Below, in pieces: positions 8,688 through 16,151 of a DNA stretch of 28,916 nucleotides. The stretch comes from a virus. The notes beneath the pieces are model-generated. The model was not told where the DNA came from. It made no database searches and saw nothing but the letters and a program-made list of their open reading frames with translations. The stretch lies in IMG/VR virus record IMGVR_UViG_3300018065_000058, positions 1 through 28,916 of that record. The stretch is one strand, 5' to 3'. The position numbers and the translations under genes are program-made. Each line of letters starts with the position of its first letter. Position 1 is the stretch's first letter.

Positions 8688-9407
8688 TTACGCGGGCCAG
8701 ACGCCAGCTCTGGCCGTCCCAAAGTGTTCTTCAACCGTGACTTCAGCCGTGGCCCAAGCCTCCGCGCTGAACGTGGTGGTCCTGGAGATGGTGAAATTCC
8801 CCGCCAGGACCTGGGGTGGGATCGTCACGCCCTGGACCAGGTGGGTGGCTCCCGTGCCATCGTCCTGGGGAACGATCTTCCGTAGTTCAAACGTGAACTT
8901 GTGCCAGTCTGTGATGGACCTGTCCTGTCTGGGGTTGATCAGGATGGCGTCTTCGATCTCCACGAACACCGAACCGTCCCCAGGGATGGCCGTGGCCAAC
9001 TGGAGATCATAGCCCGGGGTTCCGTGAAGGTCTTCCGTGTAGCCATCAGGAAGATCCCCAAACCCGGTCACGGACAGCGTGACTTCCTTGGACAGGATCA
9101 GGAACCCGTCAATGTAGACAAGCTTGTCCACGCCTGGCGTGTTCCCGTCAATGTAGGCTTCATGGGTGGCCACGTTTTCAGACTCCGTCAGCGTGACCGT
9201 TTCAAGGGTTTGACCCAGGGCATTGACCAACTGGGGAGCCAGTCCCCACGCCAGGTTGGTGATGTCCGTGGTGGTCTGTGAGACCGTCCCAGACTCCATC
9301 CTGTAGACCAAGTCAATGTCCAGCCCGTCTCTGAATTCAATCAGATCCGTGGTCCTGGCCAAAGACAGGGAGTCAAGCCCAACTGTACCAAATCCAGGTA
9401 GTGGCAT
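8688..9407 (-). CDS. Tail protein, 239 aa (second tail tube candidate)
   Basis: The gene starts MPLPGFGTVGLDSLSLAR after a near-perfect AAGGAGG site. The protein is beta-rich with many Thr and Val residues (TLETVTLTESENVATHEA; TDWHKFTFELRKIVPQ), no membrane segment and no cysteine. Its place directly after the probable tail terminator is where siphophages usually encode the major tail tube protein, and the length is typical for that role. The 312-aa protein at 7110-8048 is the alternative. Trp-His in the DWHK segment is one of the places where the otherwise avoided TGC trinucleotide is forced. Confidence 0.55.
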   Translation of the reverse strand: MPLPGFGTVGLDSLSLARTTDLIEFRDGLDIDLVYRMESGTVSQTTTDITNLAWGLAPQLVNALGQTLETVTLTESENVATHEAYIDGNTPGVDKLVYIDGFLILSKEVTLSVTGFGDLPDGYTEDLHGTPGYDLQLATAIPGDGSVFVEIEDAILINPRQDRSITDWHKFTFELRKIVPQDDGTGATHLVQGVTIPPQVLAGNFTISRTTTFSAEAWATAEVTVEEHFGTARAGVWPA

Positions 9408-9417
9408 GATTTCCTCC

Positions 9418-9915
9418 TTATAGGATCACATTTGGCCGTGGGACATAGACATAGTATGTCAGGGGGACGAATTCCACCCCGTCCATGGCCCCTTCATTAT
9501 CAGGTCTGGCCATCCCAAGAGCGGACTGAAAAGGTCCGCGCTCTTCAAACCGGATAGCCATGTCCAGTTCTTGACCGTTGAATTCCACTGGGACAGGAGT
9601 CTCTGGGTTTGTGAAGTCAAGGAAGGGAATGGCCCTGACGTTCAGGGCTCCCCGTAGCCGTGTGATCATCTCTTCTAGCCGTCTTCCCATTGGGTCATCC
9701 ACAGGTCTGTTGAAACAGCGGATCATCACCGTGTTGGTGGTGTAGGGGCCGCGTCCAAAGGAGATCCAGTGAAGGTCCACCCACACATCCATGGACGTAG
9801 GGTTGAACTTCACGTCCCCGTAGTTCACAGGGTAGCCGTGAACGTCAGAGAACTGTTCCTGGATGACCTTCTGAAAGCTGGCCTTAATGTTCAGATCAGA
9901 CTGGTCCGCGCTCAT
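9418..9915 (-). CDS. Probable tail terminator protein, 165 aa
   Basis: The frame is open to 9963, but the ATG at 9915 overlaps the upstream TGA as ATGA, matching the coupling used across this operon, so that start is preferred (MSADQSDLNIKASFQ). Length and content (VIQEQFSDVHGYPVNYGD; VMIRCFNRPVDDPMGRRL) fit tail terminator or minor tail U-like proteins, which cap the tail tube before it joins the head. Gene order also fits: connectors, HK97-gp10-like protein, this gene, tube candidates. No family signature is strong enough for a firm name. Confidence 0.6.
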   Translation of the reverse strand: MSADQSDLNIKASFQKVIQEQFSDVHGYPVNYGDVKFNPTSMDVWVDLHWISFGRGPYTTNTVMIRCFNRPVDDPMGRRLEEMITRLRGALNVRAIPFLDFTNPETPVPVEFNGQELDMAIRFEERGPFQSALGMARPDNEGAMDGVEFVPLTYYVYVPRPNVIL

Positions 9916-10391
9916 TTCAAAGTTTTCTTTATTCCGGTTTTCAAGGCCAAGGGGATATACCACCTGGCCCGTTCATTCGCTTCTGGGAGCGTGGACTTCA
10001 CGATCCCCAGGGGTTTGGTCCCTGGGTGATGAACCCACGCCCGTAGTGATATGTCCGACAGAGGAACCAGGGGTCCCATGGCGCTGTCCTTGGGCCAGAC
10101 AGTCAGGGCTCCCTTCCTCCGCGCCCGTATGATGTGGGGCCTGGTTCCATACTCCAGGTAGTCCGCCACCTTGGACGTGTTGTAGACCCTGAACCCTTTT
10201 TCCGTGGGCCGATACATCCGAAGCCGCCACTTGGACCGGGTCACGCCCAGCCGCTTGGGGGTCTTCTTCTTGACCCGCGCCAGGGTCCACTTCCCCAGTT
10301 CACGGACAGCCCGGCGAAGCTCCCGCCGTTCATTCCGCTCCAGCTTGGAGATCCACCTGAACCCCTGGAACACCGCCTTCATGGCCATCAT
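9912..10391 (-). CDS. HK97 gp10-like tail completion protein, 159 aa
   Basis: The protein has a basic helical N-terminus (LERNERRELRRAVREL, residues 17-32), then the family landmark of Tyr-x-x-Tyr-Leu-Glu-Tyr-Gly-Thr type around residues 70-83 (VYNTSKVADYLEYGT), followed by RPHIIRARRKG and a HPGTKPL segment near the C-terminus. This layout is characteristic of the HK97-gp10/SPP1-gp17 tail completion family, which joins tail terminator and head connector. The start overlaps the previous stop as TGATG, with three nearby in-frame ATGs (MMAM), so the exact start may shift by up to three codons. Confidence 0.8.
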   Translation of the reverse strand: MMAMKAVFQGFRWISKLERNERRELRRAVRELGKWTLARVKKKTPKRLGVTRSKWRLRMYRPTEKGFRVYNTSKVADYLEYGTRPHIIRARRKGALTVWPKDSAMGPLVPLSDISLRAWVHHPGTKPLGIVKSTLPEANERARWYIPLALKTGIKKTLK

Positions 10392-10819
10392 CAGCCCACC
10401 CCCGTCTTCTGGGGACGTAGCTGTAGCTCACAGCGTCCGCTGGGTTTGTGGTAGGTCTTCCGCTGGATGGACCAGTAGTTCCCAGAATTCACTTCCATCT
10501 GAATGATGTCCGTGTCCTCCGGGTCAAAGTCATAGATGACCACCAACTGGTCCGTGGACTGGATCAGCCCCCCTGAATTCATGATCTTGTGTTCCGTGTA
10601 GTCCATGAACGTACAGGGGAACGGACCCAAGGTGTCCTCCGTCACGGTCCCTTCATGGGCCGCGTGGGGGATGGAGTCCGTCCGTGTAGTCCTGTGGATC
10701 GTCAGGAAGGGGTGGTCAAGCCGGAGCCTGTCCGTGGCCCAGATGACCTTCTGATCCACTTCATGGATGAAGTCAACGTGGAACTGGTTTATGGGGGTGG
10801 TCTTTGGAGCCCGGATCAT
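10391..10819 (-). CDS. Probable head-closure/head-tail connector protein, 142 aa
   Basis: The gene starts MIRAPKTTPINQFHVDF and overlaps both neighbours (ATGA upstream, TGATG downstream). It lies between an adaptor-like gene and the HK97-gp10-like gene, the usual place of the head-closure (gp16-like) protein. Its size and beta-rich C-terminal half (DQLVVIYDFDPEDTDI; GNYWSIQRKTYHKPSG) fit that family's small beta-barrel. I base the name mainly on gene order. Confidence 0.6.
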   Translation of the reverse strand: MIRAPKTTPINQFHVDFIHEVDQKVIWATDRLRLDHPFLTIHRTTRTDSIPHAAHEGTVTEDTLGPFPCTFMDYTEHKIMNSGGLIQSTDQLVVIYDFDPEDTDIIQMEVNSGNYWSIQRKTYHKPSGRCELQLRPQKTGVG

Positions 10820-11628
10820 AGTGGAGCCTCAACTTCATCAGAAACAGCTATCTTCCCGTTGATGTCCTCCGTGACTACCACGAAATACCAGGAACCCGTT
10901 TCCAGGTCACTGATCCTGATGGAAGTCTTATGGCGTTCTTTGATGGTCTTCAACAGCTCCGCGTTATCCTTGACCCCCTTGAAGGTGGCGTCAGGATTGT
11001 TCAGAGTAGTCAGGTCCTCCAAGCCCGCTTCATCACTGACGTAGACGTAGTAGGCGTTGAAGTCCGTGTCCGTATTTTCAGACCAGACAAGATCACAGGA
11101 GTCCGGTGGGTTCAGAGCCGCCACAGATAAAGCTGAAGCTTCCGGGCCTTCTTGAATAGACAGCGGGGTGATGTTGTCCCACAGGTCATCATAACTGACC
11201 AGAGTCCCCATGGTGACAGTCTCCCCAACCTTGGCCCCAATTTCCAAGTCTTCACAGACCTGGTCATACTCCATCCCCAACTTCTCCGCCAGCTCCATCT
11301 GATACTTGAACCGGATGGAAGGGTCAGCTTCCCCCTGTTGTCCTTTCACAGGAAACTGAAGGGAGACCTGGGTGGCCCGCCACAGACAGATGTCCTTCCA
11401 TGCCAGAAGCATGACAGGCGCTTCTTCCGCCCGTGGGAGCGTGTCCCAGGTGTAGTCAGGGTTATGACGTAGTAGGGCCTCTTCCAGGAACGTGGACGCC
11501 TCCGCGCTTGAAATCTCGAATTCATCCAGTTCCTTCACCCGCGCCCGGGTGACCAGCCGACTGGTCAAATTGACCAGCCGACTGGACCCAGTCACAGAGG
11601 AAACGTCAATCAGCTCCACTAAGGGCAT
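10816..11628 (-). CDS. Head-tail adaptor-like protein with C-terminal fibronectin-III-like domain, 270 aa
   Basis: The gene starts MPLVELIDVSSVTGSS after GGAGG. Residues 1-145 are largely helical (ISSAEASTFLEEALLRH; MLLAWKDICLWRATQV; RFKYQMELAEKLGMEYDQ), consistent with a connector or adaptor protein that packs on the portal. Residues about 160-270 read as a fibronectin-III-like beta-sandwich (SCDLVWSENTDTDFNAYYV; RISDLETGSWYFVVVTED). Such add-on domains on phage structural proteins are usually surface displayed. Gene order (capsid, acidic protein, this gene, head closure) supports a head-tail connector role. Confidence 0.6.
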   Translation of the reverse strand: MPLVELIDVSSVTGSSRLVNLTSRLVTRARVKELDEFEISSAEASTFLEEALLRHNPDYTWDTLPRAEEAPVMLLAWKDICLWRATQVSLQFPVKGQQGEADPSIRFKYQMELAEKLGMEYDQVCEDLEIGAKVGETVTMGTLVSYDDLWDNITPLSIQEGPEASALSVAALNPPDSCDLVWSENTDTDFNAYYVYVSDEAGLEDLTTLNNPDATFKGVKDNAELLKTIKERHKTSIRISDLETGSWYFVVVTEDINGKIAVSDEVEAPL

Positions 11629-11631
11629 GAC

Positions 11632-12189
11632 TTAGCCTCCGAACGCTGAACCGTTCGATATGAGGACGCCAGCCACATTCTGGGGAACCAGGTAGATCTG
11701 ACCTTCCTGACAGTGTGGGAATTCCGCAATCCACCGGAACGTGAAGCTCTTGGACTTCATCATTGGCGGAGTCAGAAGGGTCTTCAACATCCTGATGGGG
11801 ACGTAGCCCGCCGCCTTGGACGCCGCCGCGTCCGGGGCCGACCTGGGGAAGACGGGGGACTGGTTGGAAAGCTTGACCATGATGTCCTTATTCAAAGACT
11901 CACAGATTTCCGCTTCCGCCACCTGTTCTTCCGCCGCCGCGCTGTCCCGCCCGTCCGCCTCTTTAGCGGGGGCCGTTGGCGCTGGAGCGGTTTCTTCCGC
12001 TTCGCCATTGGGTTCATCCTCCACGAACGCCGGGGGCTCCACAGCTTCCGCCACGTCTGGCGTGACTTCTTCCGTAGGTTCCGCCGGAACCTCTTCAGGC
12101 GTGTTGACCGCCTCTTCCTCCACAGCTTCTTCCACCTGGATGGGATCTTCCGTGGGTGTGTTCTTTGGTTGTCTCCTGGATTTCGCCAT
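11632..12189 (-). CDS. Acidic capsid-associated protein, 185 aa
   Basis: The frame extends to 12213, but AGGAGGT lies seven bases before the ATG at 12189, which is therefore the start (MAKSRRQPKNTPTEDP). After a short basic N-terminus, residues about 10-100 are low-complexity Glu/Ala/Pro/Thr (VEEAVEEEAVNTPEEV). A folded-looking C-terminal part follows (GYVPIRMLKTLLTPPMM; QIYLVPQNVAGVLISNG). It lies directly after the major capsid gene, so a head decoration, head-fibre or connector role is plausible. Function not recognised. Confidence 0.7.
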   Translation of the reverse strand: MAKSRRQPKNTPTEDPIQVEEAVEEEAVNTPEEVPAEPTEEVTPDVAEAVEPPAFVEDEPNGEAEETAPAPTAPAKEADGRDSAAAEEQVAEAEICESLNKDIMVKLSNQSPVFPRSAPDAAASKAAGYVPIRMLKTLLTPPMMKSKSFTFRWIAEFPHCQEGQIYLVPQNVAGVLISNGSAFGG

Positions 12190-12238
12190 TGTGCTGACCT
12201 CCTGTAGTGTCAATGGACCAGGAAGGCCCGCCTATCTA

Positions 12239-13210
12239 TTAGGCGGACTCCCCGATGACCACATGACCACCTTCGATCAGCCCCACGCCCCAGATCCCGT
12301 ACCACGCCAGCTTGTGGCGTCTTCCGAAATCATGGACTCCGTCATCCCTCAGTTCCGCCTCCAGTGAGACAGCCAGGCCGATGGAGTGATCCCCCACCAT
12401 GATGGCCCTGTAGACATCTTCTGTCTGACCGGCTGTCACGTCATCCACGCCCGTGTCCAGGCCGTCAGCCCAGACGTTCCCTGACGCGTCGATGTAGGGG
12501 ATCATCGTGGTTTCGATGAACCTAACATCTTCGTAGCGCCCGATCTCCCCACGGAAGATCTGGTCAGGAGCGCCGTAGTGGCTGGCGTCAACCCAGTGTT
12601 CATCATCACGGAGCCTCCGCGCCTGATGGGGGTGGATGAAACAGATGTAGGCGTCCCCGTTGATCTTGGGGGCCTTGTTGGTGGCCAAGATTTCGACCAT
12701 GTCCTTGACCATTTCGGTATCGAAATAGTCAGTTGCGCCGATGGAATCCCTTCCCGTGGCGATCCCGGCGTAGACCACGTTGGACGCGGTCAACAGTTCA
12801 TCCCTGATCATCCCGTCCCGATACTTGGCCATGTGATGGCCCAGCATGGTGGCGGAGTCAGAAAGGATGTCCGTGAAGGCCGTCCGGAGCGCGAACTCCG
12901 TCACCTGAAGGGCCTTACCATGTTCAGACACTGTGATCTGGATCTGGCTGGCCGTCAGGTTATCGGTTTCCATGTCCACGTTTTCCACCAGCGCCGCGTC
13001 CCCGGTCAGGGCCGCATAGCGGAGGAAATTGATGGTCCGTCCAGGCATGACAGACAGCTCTTCCTTTCGGGAAGCGATCTGTTCAAACCTCAGAAGAGGC
13101 TGGGCCTGGAAAAGGATTTCCCGGCTGTAGACTTCGATGATGGCCGGAGTGATGGGAACCGCGTTGGGGGTTCCGCCACTAGCTACCGCAGAGGTGATGT
13201 TGTCAGGCAT
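12239..13210 (-). CDS. Major capsid protein, N4-gp56-like, 323 aa
   Basis: The gene starts MPDNITSAVASGGTPN after AAGGAG. Features match the N4-gp56 group of HK97-fold capsid proteins: PGRTINFLRYAALTG near residues 56-70, a following acidic segment and SQIQITVSEHGKALQVTE, then a helical stretch TMLGHHMAKYRDGMIRDEL, and YICFIHPHQARRLRDD near residue 190. The C-terminal WYGIWGVGLIEGGHVV fits the P-domain end. It is preceded by the scaffold gene. Length is somewhat shorter than many N4-gp56 members. No protease gene is seen nearby, so maturation by cleavage is not indicated. Confidence 0.88.
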   Translation of the reverse strand: MPDNITSAVASGGTPNAVPITPAIIEVYSREILFQAQPLLRFEQIASRKEELSVMPGRTINFLRYAALTGDAALVENVDMETDNLTASQIQITVSEHGKALQVTEFALRTAFTDILSDSATMLGHHMAKYRDGMIRDELLTASNVVYAGIATGRDSIGATDYFDTEMVKDMVEILATNKAPKINGDAYICFIHPHQARRLRDDEHWVDASHYGAPDQIFRGEIGRYEDVRFIETTMIPYIDASGNVWADGLDTGVDDVTAGQTEDVYRAIMVGDHSIGLAVSLEAELRDDGVHDFGRRHKLAWYGIWGVGLIEGGHVVIGESA

Positions 13211-13260
13211 TGACTAACTCCTTCTCTTGTGTGTTCGCTCTTCACTCCGGCCGTCAAGCT

Positions 13261-14109
13261 TTACTGGTTGGGATGTCTCCGTCTCAGTTCAGCCTTCAGA
13301 TTTCCGCGTGAAGCCGCGAACTCTTCAGGTGACATTGACCGGACCTTGGCCGCCATGGCCGAGTCAGCGTCCGCCACTCCTGGCTGGAATTCGCCGTGTC
13401 CCGTCCCAGGACCAGCCGCTGGAGGCGGCCCGCCGTTGGGAGGGGGTGGCCCGGTCTGTTGGGTTTCTTGTCCGTTCACGCTGTCAACCGTCTTTTGCCA
13501 GACAGAACGGGCTTTAGCGTAGGAGTCATCAATTTCCTGTTCCGTGTTCCCTGTGACCAGCTCTTCAATGATCTGGCCCTGGGCCTCCTGTAGCTTCGCC
13601 GCCCTGTATTCCGCCAGGTCCTTCTGTCTCAGTGTTTCCCGTAGGGACGCCGTCTCTGAAGCGTGTTCCGTCTTCATGGCTTCCATCTGACTGGTGAACT
13701 TCTCCGTCAGCTTGGTAGCCACTTCTGTAGTGGCCGCTTCAATTCTGGCGTCCACGTCTTCCGTCTTAGACTTGGACTTGGTGGGTTCAGGTTCCTTCTT
13801 GTCTGGTTCAGGTTGACTTCCTTTTTCAAGGTCCGCCAGACGGGACTTCAAAGCTTCGTTCTCACTGGACACAGCCGCCGCTTTGTCTTCCAAAGCCGCC
13901 GCCCTATCCAGTTGACTCTGAAGCTTCGTCCGCTCTTCCATTCTGACCTTGTCCCTGAACTTGTCTATGTCCTGGGGAACCTTGGGCTCCTGGTTCTGGG
14001 CCGCCTGGGCCGCCGCCTGGGGGTCCTGGTTTCCCTGGGACTGGTTCTGACCCTCTTGGGTCTGTTGGGTCTGGTCTCCCTGACCCGCGTTGTCCTCTTG
14101 GCCTTCCAT
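13261..14109 (-). CDS. Scaffolding protein, 282 aa
   Basis: It lies between portal and capsid genes, the classic scaffold position, with AAGGAG before the ATG. Residues 1-45 are Gln/Gly-rich and disordered (QGDQTQQTQEGQNQSQ). Residues about 47-100 and 115-190 are charged heptad-rich coiled coil (FRDKVRMEERTKLQSQLD; ENEALKSRLADLEKG). A Pro/Gly linker follows (GPPPPNGGPPPAAGPG) and a short basic C-terminal helix (FAASRGNLKAELRRRHPN), which is the usual capsid-binding end. This composition is typical of phage scaffolds. Confidence 0.85.
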   Translation of the reverse strand: MEGQEDNAGQGDQTQQTQEGQNQSQGNQDPQAAAQAAQNQEPKVPQDIDKFRDKVRMEERTKLQSQLDRAAALEDKAAAVSSENEALKSRLADLEKGSQPEPDKKEPEPTKSKSKTEDVDARIEAATTEVATKLTEKFTSQMEAMKTEHASETASLRETLRQKDLAEYRAAKLQEAQGQIIEELVTGNTEQEIDDSYAKARSVWQKTVDSVNGQETQQTGPPPPNGGPPPAAGPGTGHGEFQPGVADADSAMAAKVRSMSPEEFAASRGNLKAELRRRHPNQ

Positions 14110-14162
14110 TCCGTGTCTCCTTTTCAGTGTGAATTAGTCAGAGGATGGTTGAAGTCTTTGAT

Positions 14163-14399
14163 CTACCAGATCTTCTGTCCCTGGGGACCCTTGGGCCTGT
14201 TGGACCAATAGGTTCCACGCCGGACAGGCTGGTTCATTCCCTTACCGGTGAACTCTGAATGGCGCATGGGCTGATGTTTGGAACCCTTCATCTTCTGGTT
14301 CCTACCAGCCGAAGTCCTGAACTTTCCAGCCAGGGGGCCGGTGTTCTTGGGGAACTTCCCCGCCATTCCTCTTCCCTTCGCTGTTCCTAGCTTTGGCAT
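14163..14399 (-). CDS. Small highly basic protein, 78 aa, unknown
   Basis: The gene starts MPKLGTAKGRGMAGKFPK with a strong AGGAGG site and lies between portal and scaffold. It is rich in Lys, Gly and Pro with almost no acidic residues (KFRTSAGRNQKMKGSKHQ), so it is probably disordered and nucleic-acid or scaffold binding. I know of no firm family. An internal capsid or DNA-condensing component is one possibility. The codon usage and the lack of avoided trinucleotides match its neighbours. Confidence 0.7.
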   Translation of the reverse strand: MPKLGTAKGRGMAGKFPKNTGPLAGKFRTSAGRNQKMKGSKHQPMRHSEFTGKGMNQPVRRGTYWSNRPKGPQGQKIW

Positions 14400-14408
14400 G
14401 ATAGCCTC

Positions 14409-16142
14409 CTATTCTTCTTCCTCTTCTGGTTGGGCCTCTTCCTCTTCTTCATCTTCCTGTGGGGTCTCCGTGTCTTCCTTGGCTTGGGCTTCCTGTTCAG
14501 CGACAGAAGCCACCTTCTCTTCAATCTGGGAGACAGTGTCCGCGTTATCCAGGACGATCTTGTCCAGGTCTTTCCACATTTCCATCAGGCCGGTCAGAAG
14601 GGATAGTGACCCAAGAGACAAGGCCCGAAGGTTGGGGATAGCTCCGGAAGAAGCTTTGGCCCGTTCCACATCCGTCAGTAGAAGCTCCCTGTTGTCTGCT
14701 ATCAGCTCCAGGGCCTTCTGTGGGATGTTCTGGACGCCCAACTTCTCCAAGGCTCCCAGCTTGGACTCCAGGCCCATGTCCATGAGCCTCTGAAGGATGT
14801 CTAGCTTTTCGCCTTGGTCCTGTGGGAGGGGTGATGGGAATTCGACTGTGAACCGCGTGGCTTTCGCGGGATCGTCAATGTTGGACGTGATGGGGATGTC
14901 AAGAAATCCCTCCGCTATCCGTATTATAGTACCAGCCGTCTCCAAAAGTCCACCCCCATAGGTCAACTCCTTCCGCTGGGCCTTCTCTATCGAAGGCATG
15001 AACAGAGTTTTCAGGGCCGCTTCTGAAGTGTTGGCCAAGCCTGGGATCTCTGACAGGGCCGCCATAGGCGTGTTGGAAAACTCGCCAAGGGACAGCTTGA
15101 TCTGTTCCAGGTATTGGTTGGCTATGGTCAGCTCCCCCTGAAGCTGTAGGTTCTCCACCCTGGCGTCAGCGGGAAGACACCAAAGCCTATAGGCCGCCTT
15201 TTCCAACTGGCTGGCCCTGGCCCCGAAGATCAGCGTGACAGGCTTGGCGTGGTAGTCCATGATTTCTCTGACGGAAGTCATGGCCGTGTTCAGATCCTGG
15301 TTCAGTTCTTTGATGGGGTCAATGTCCGCGAAGCCAAAGGCGGACGTGGCCAGGGGAAGGTTGGCAATGTGAGCCACGCCGATCTCCCGCAGGATGTTTT
15401 CCCTGGGAGACCCTGGGACCTCCGCCCTGTTGATCCATTCCCTGATTTCATACGGGGTGATGTAGAGACTGTATAGGGCCTTTTCCCTGTTCACCGCGTC
15501 CGGGTCCGTGGCAATGACCAAGGGGCTGGCCGTGCTGATGGGGTACTGGATCAGACAGGCTTCCATCCTGGTGTAGTCAGGATTGTAGATGGGGTAGACG
15601 TAGTGGGAATTCACGGACCTGACAGAGATCCACCACTTATCCTTGGGAAGCTCCGTCCGTTCACCTGTGACAGGGTCCAGGGTAGACGTGACCAAGGTGG
15701 TCTGAAGGTAGGCGTCCCCCGAAACAGACCCGATCTGGAACAGGTCATAGACCATCCTTGGATAGTCATTCATGTCCAGGACCAGGTTGACCACGTCCGC
15801 CGCGTATTCATTCCCAGGGGGAGCCTTGATCACCGGAGGGGTGGCCGCCATCCAGTCCACGGACTTGTCCACGATGGTCCTACAGTAGTTCAGGACCATC
15901 TTCTTCTTCCCGTCCTTCGTCATCTGTTGGAACTGGTCTCCACGATAGAACGCCCAGTTCTCCCTGTACCTGTAGAGCCGCTGGATGGCCGCGTTTCTCC
16001 AGTCCAGCTCCAGGAACCCATCATAGGGTTCAAAGACAGCTTCTCCCATGATGGCGCTGGTCAGGTAGACATCAGACCGCCCCGTGTAGCTGTTCCTCCT
16101 GAACCCTTGAACCACTGAATTCACCATAGACCTGACTGACAT
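14409..16142 (-). CDS. Portal protein, SPP1 gp6-like, 577 aa
   Basis: The gene starts MSVRSMVNSVVQGFRR after AGGAGAACGCC. Portal landmarks are visible: RLYRYRENWAFYRGDQ (about 55-70), LNYCRTIVDKSVDWM (about 84-98), and GSVSGDAYLQTTLV (about 138-151), followed by a long alpha/beta stem and wing. The C-terminal 25 residues are strongly acidic (EDEEEEEAQPEEEEE). The gene follows the large terminase, as in most tailed phages. It forms the dodecameric ring through which DNA enters and leaves the head. Length fits the SPP1-type family. Confidence 0.9.
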   Translation of the reverse strand: MSVRSMVNSVVQGFRRNSYTGRSDVYLTSAIMGEAVFEPYDGFLELDWRNAAIQRLYRYRENWAFYRGDQFQQMTKDGKKKMVLNYCRTIVDKSVDWMAATPPVIKAPPGNEYAADVVNLVLDMNDYPRMVYDLFQIGSVSGDAYLQTTLVTSTLDPVTGERTELPKDKWWISVRSVNSHYVYPIYNPDYTRMEACLIQYPISTASPLVIATDPDAVNREKALYSLYITPYEIREWINRAEVPGSPRENILREIGVAHIANLPLATSAFGFADIDPIKELNQDLNTAMTSVREIMDYHAKPVTLIFGARASQLEKAAYRLWCLPADARVENLQLQGELTIANQYLEQIKLSLGEFSNTPMAALSEIPGLANTSEAALKTLFMPSIEKAQRKELTYGGGLLETAGTIIRIAEGFLDIPITSNIDDPAKATRFTVEFPSPLPQDQGEKLDILQRLMDMGLESKLGALEKLGVQNIPQKALELIADNRELLLTDVERAKASSGAIPNLRALSLGSLSLLTGLMEMWKDLDKIVLDNADTVSQIEEKVASVAEQEAQAKEDTETPQEDEEEEEAQPEEEEE

Positions 16143-16151
16143 GGCGTTCTC

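Noticed and set aside
11713-12367. Two + strand frames (164 and 183 aa), one Ser/Ala-rich and one Arg/Phe-rich
   Set aside because: They are complements of the Glu/Ala-rich acidic protein and the capsid gene end; the minus genes have strong ribosome sites.
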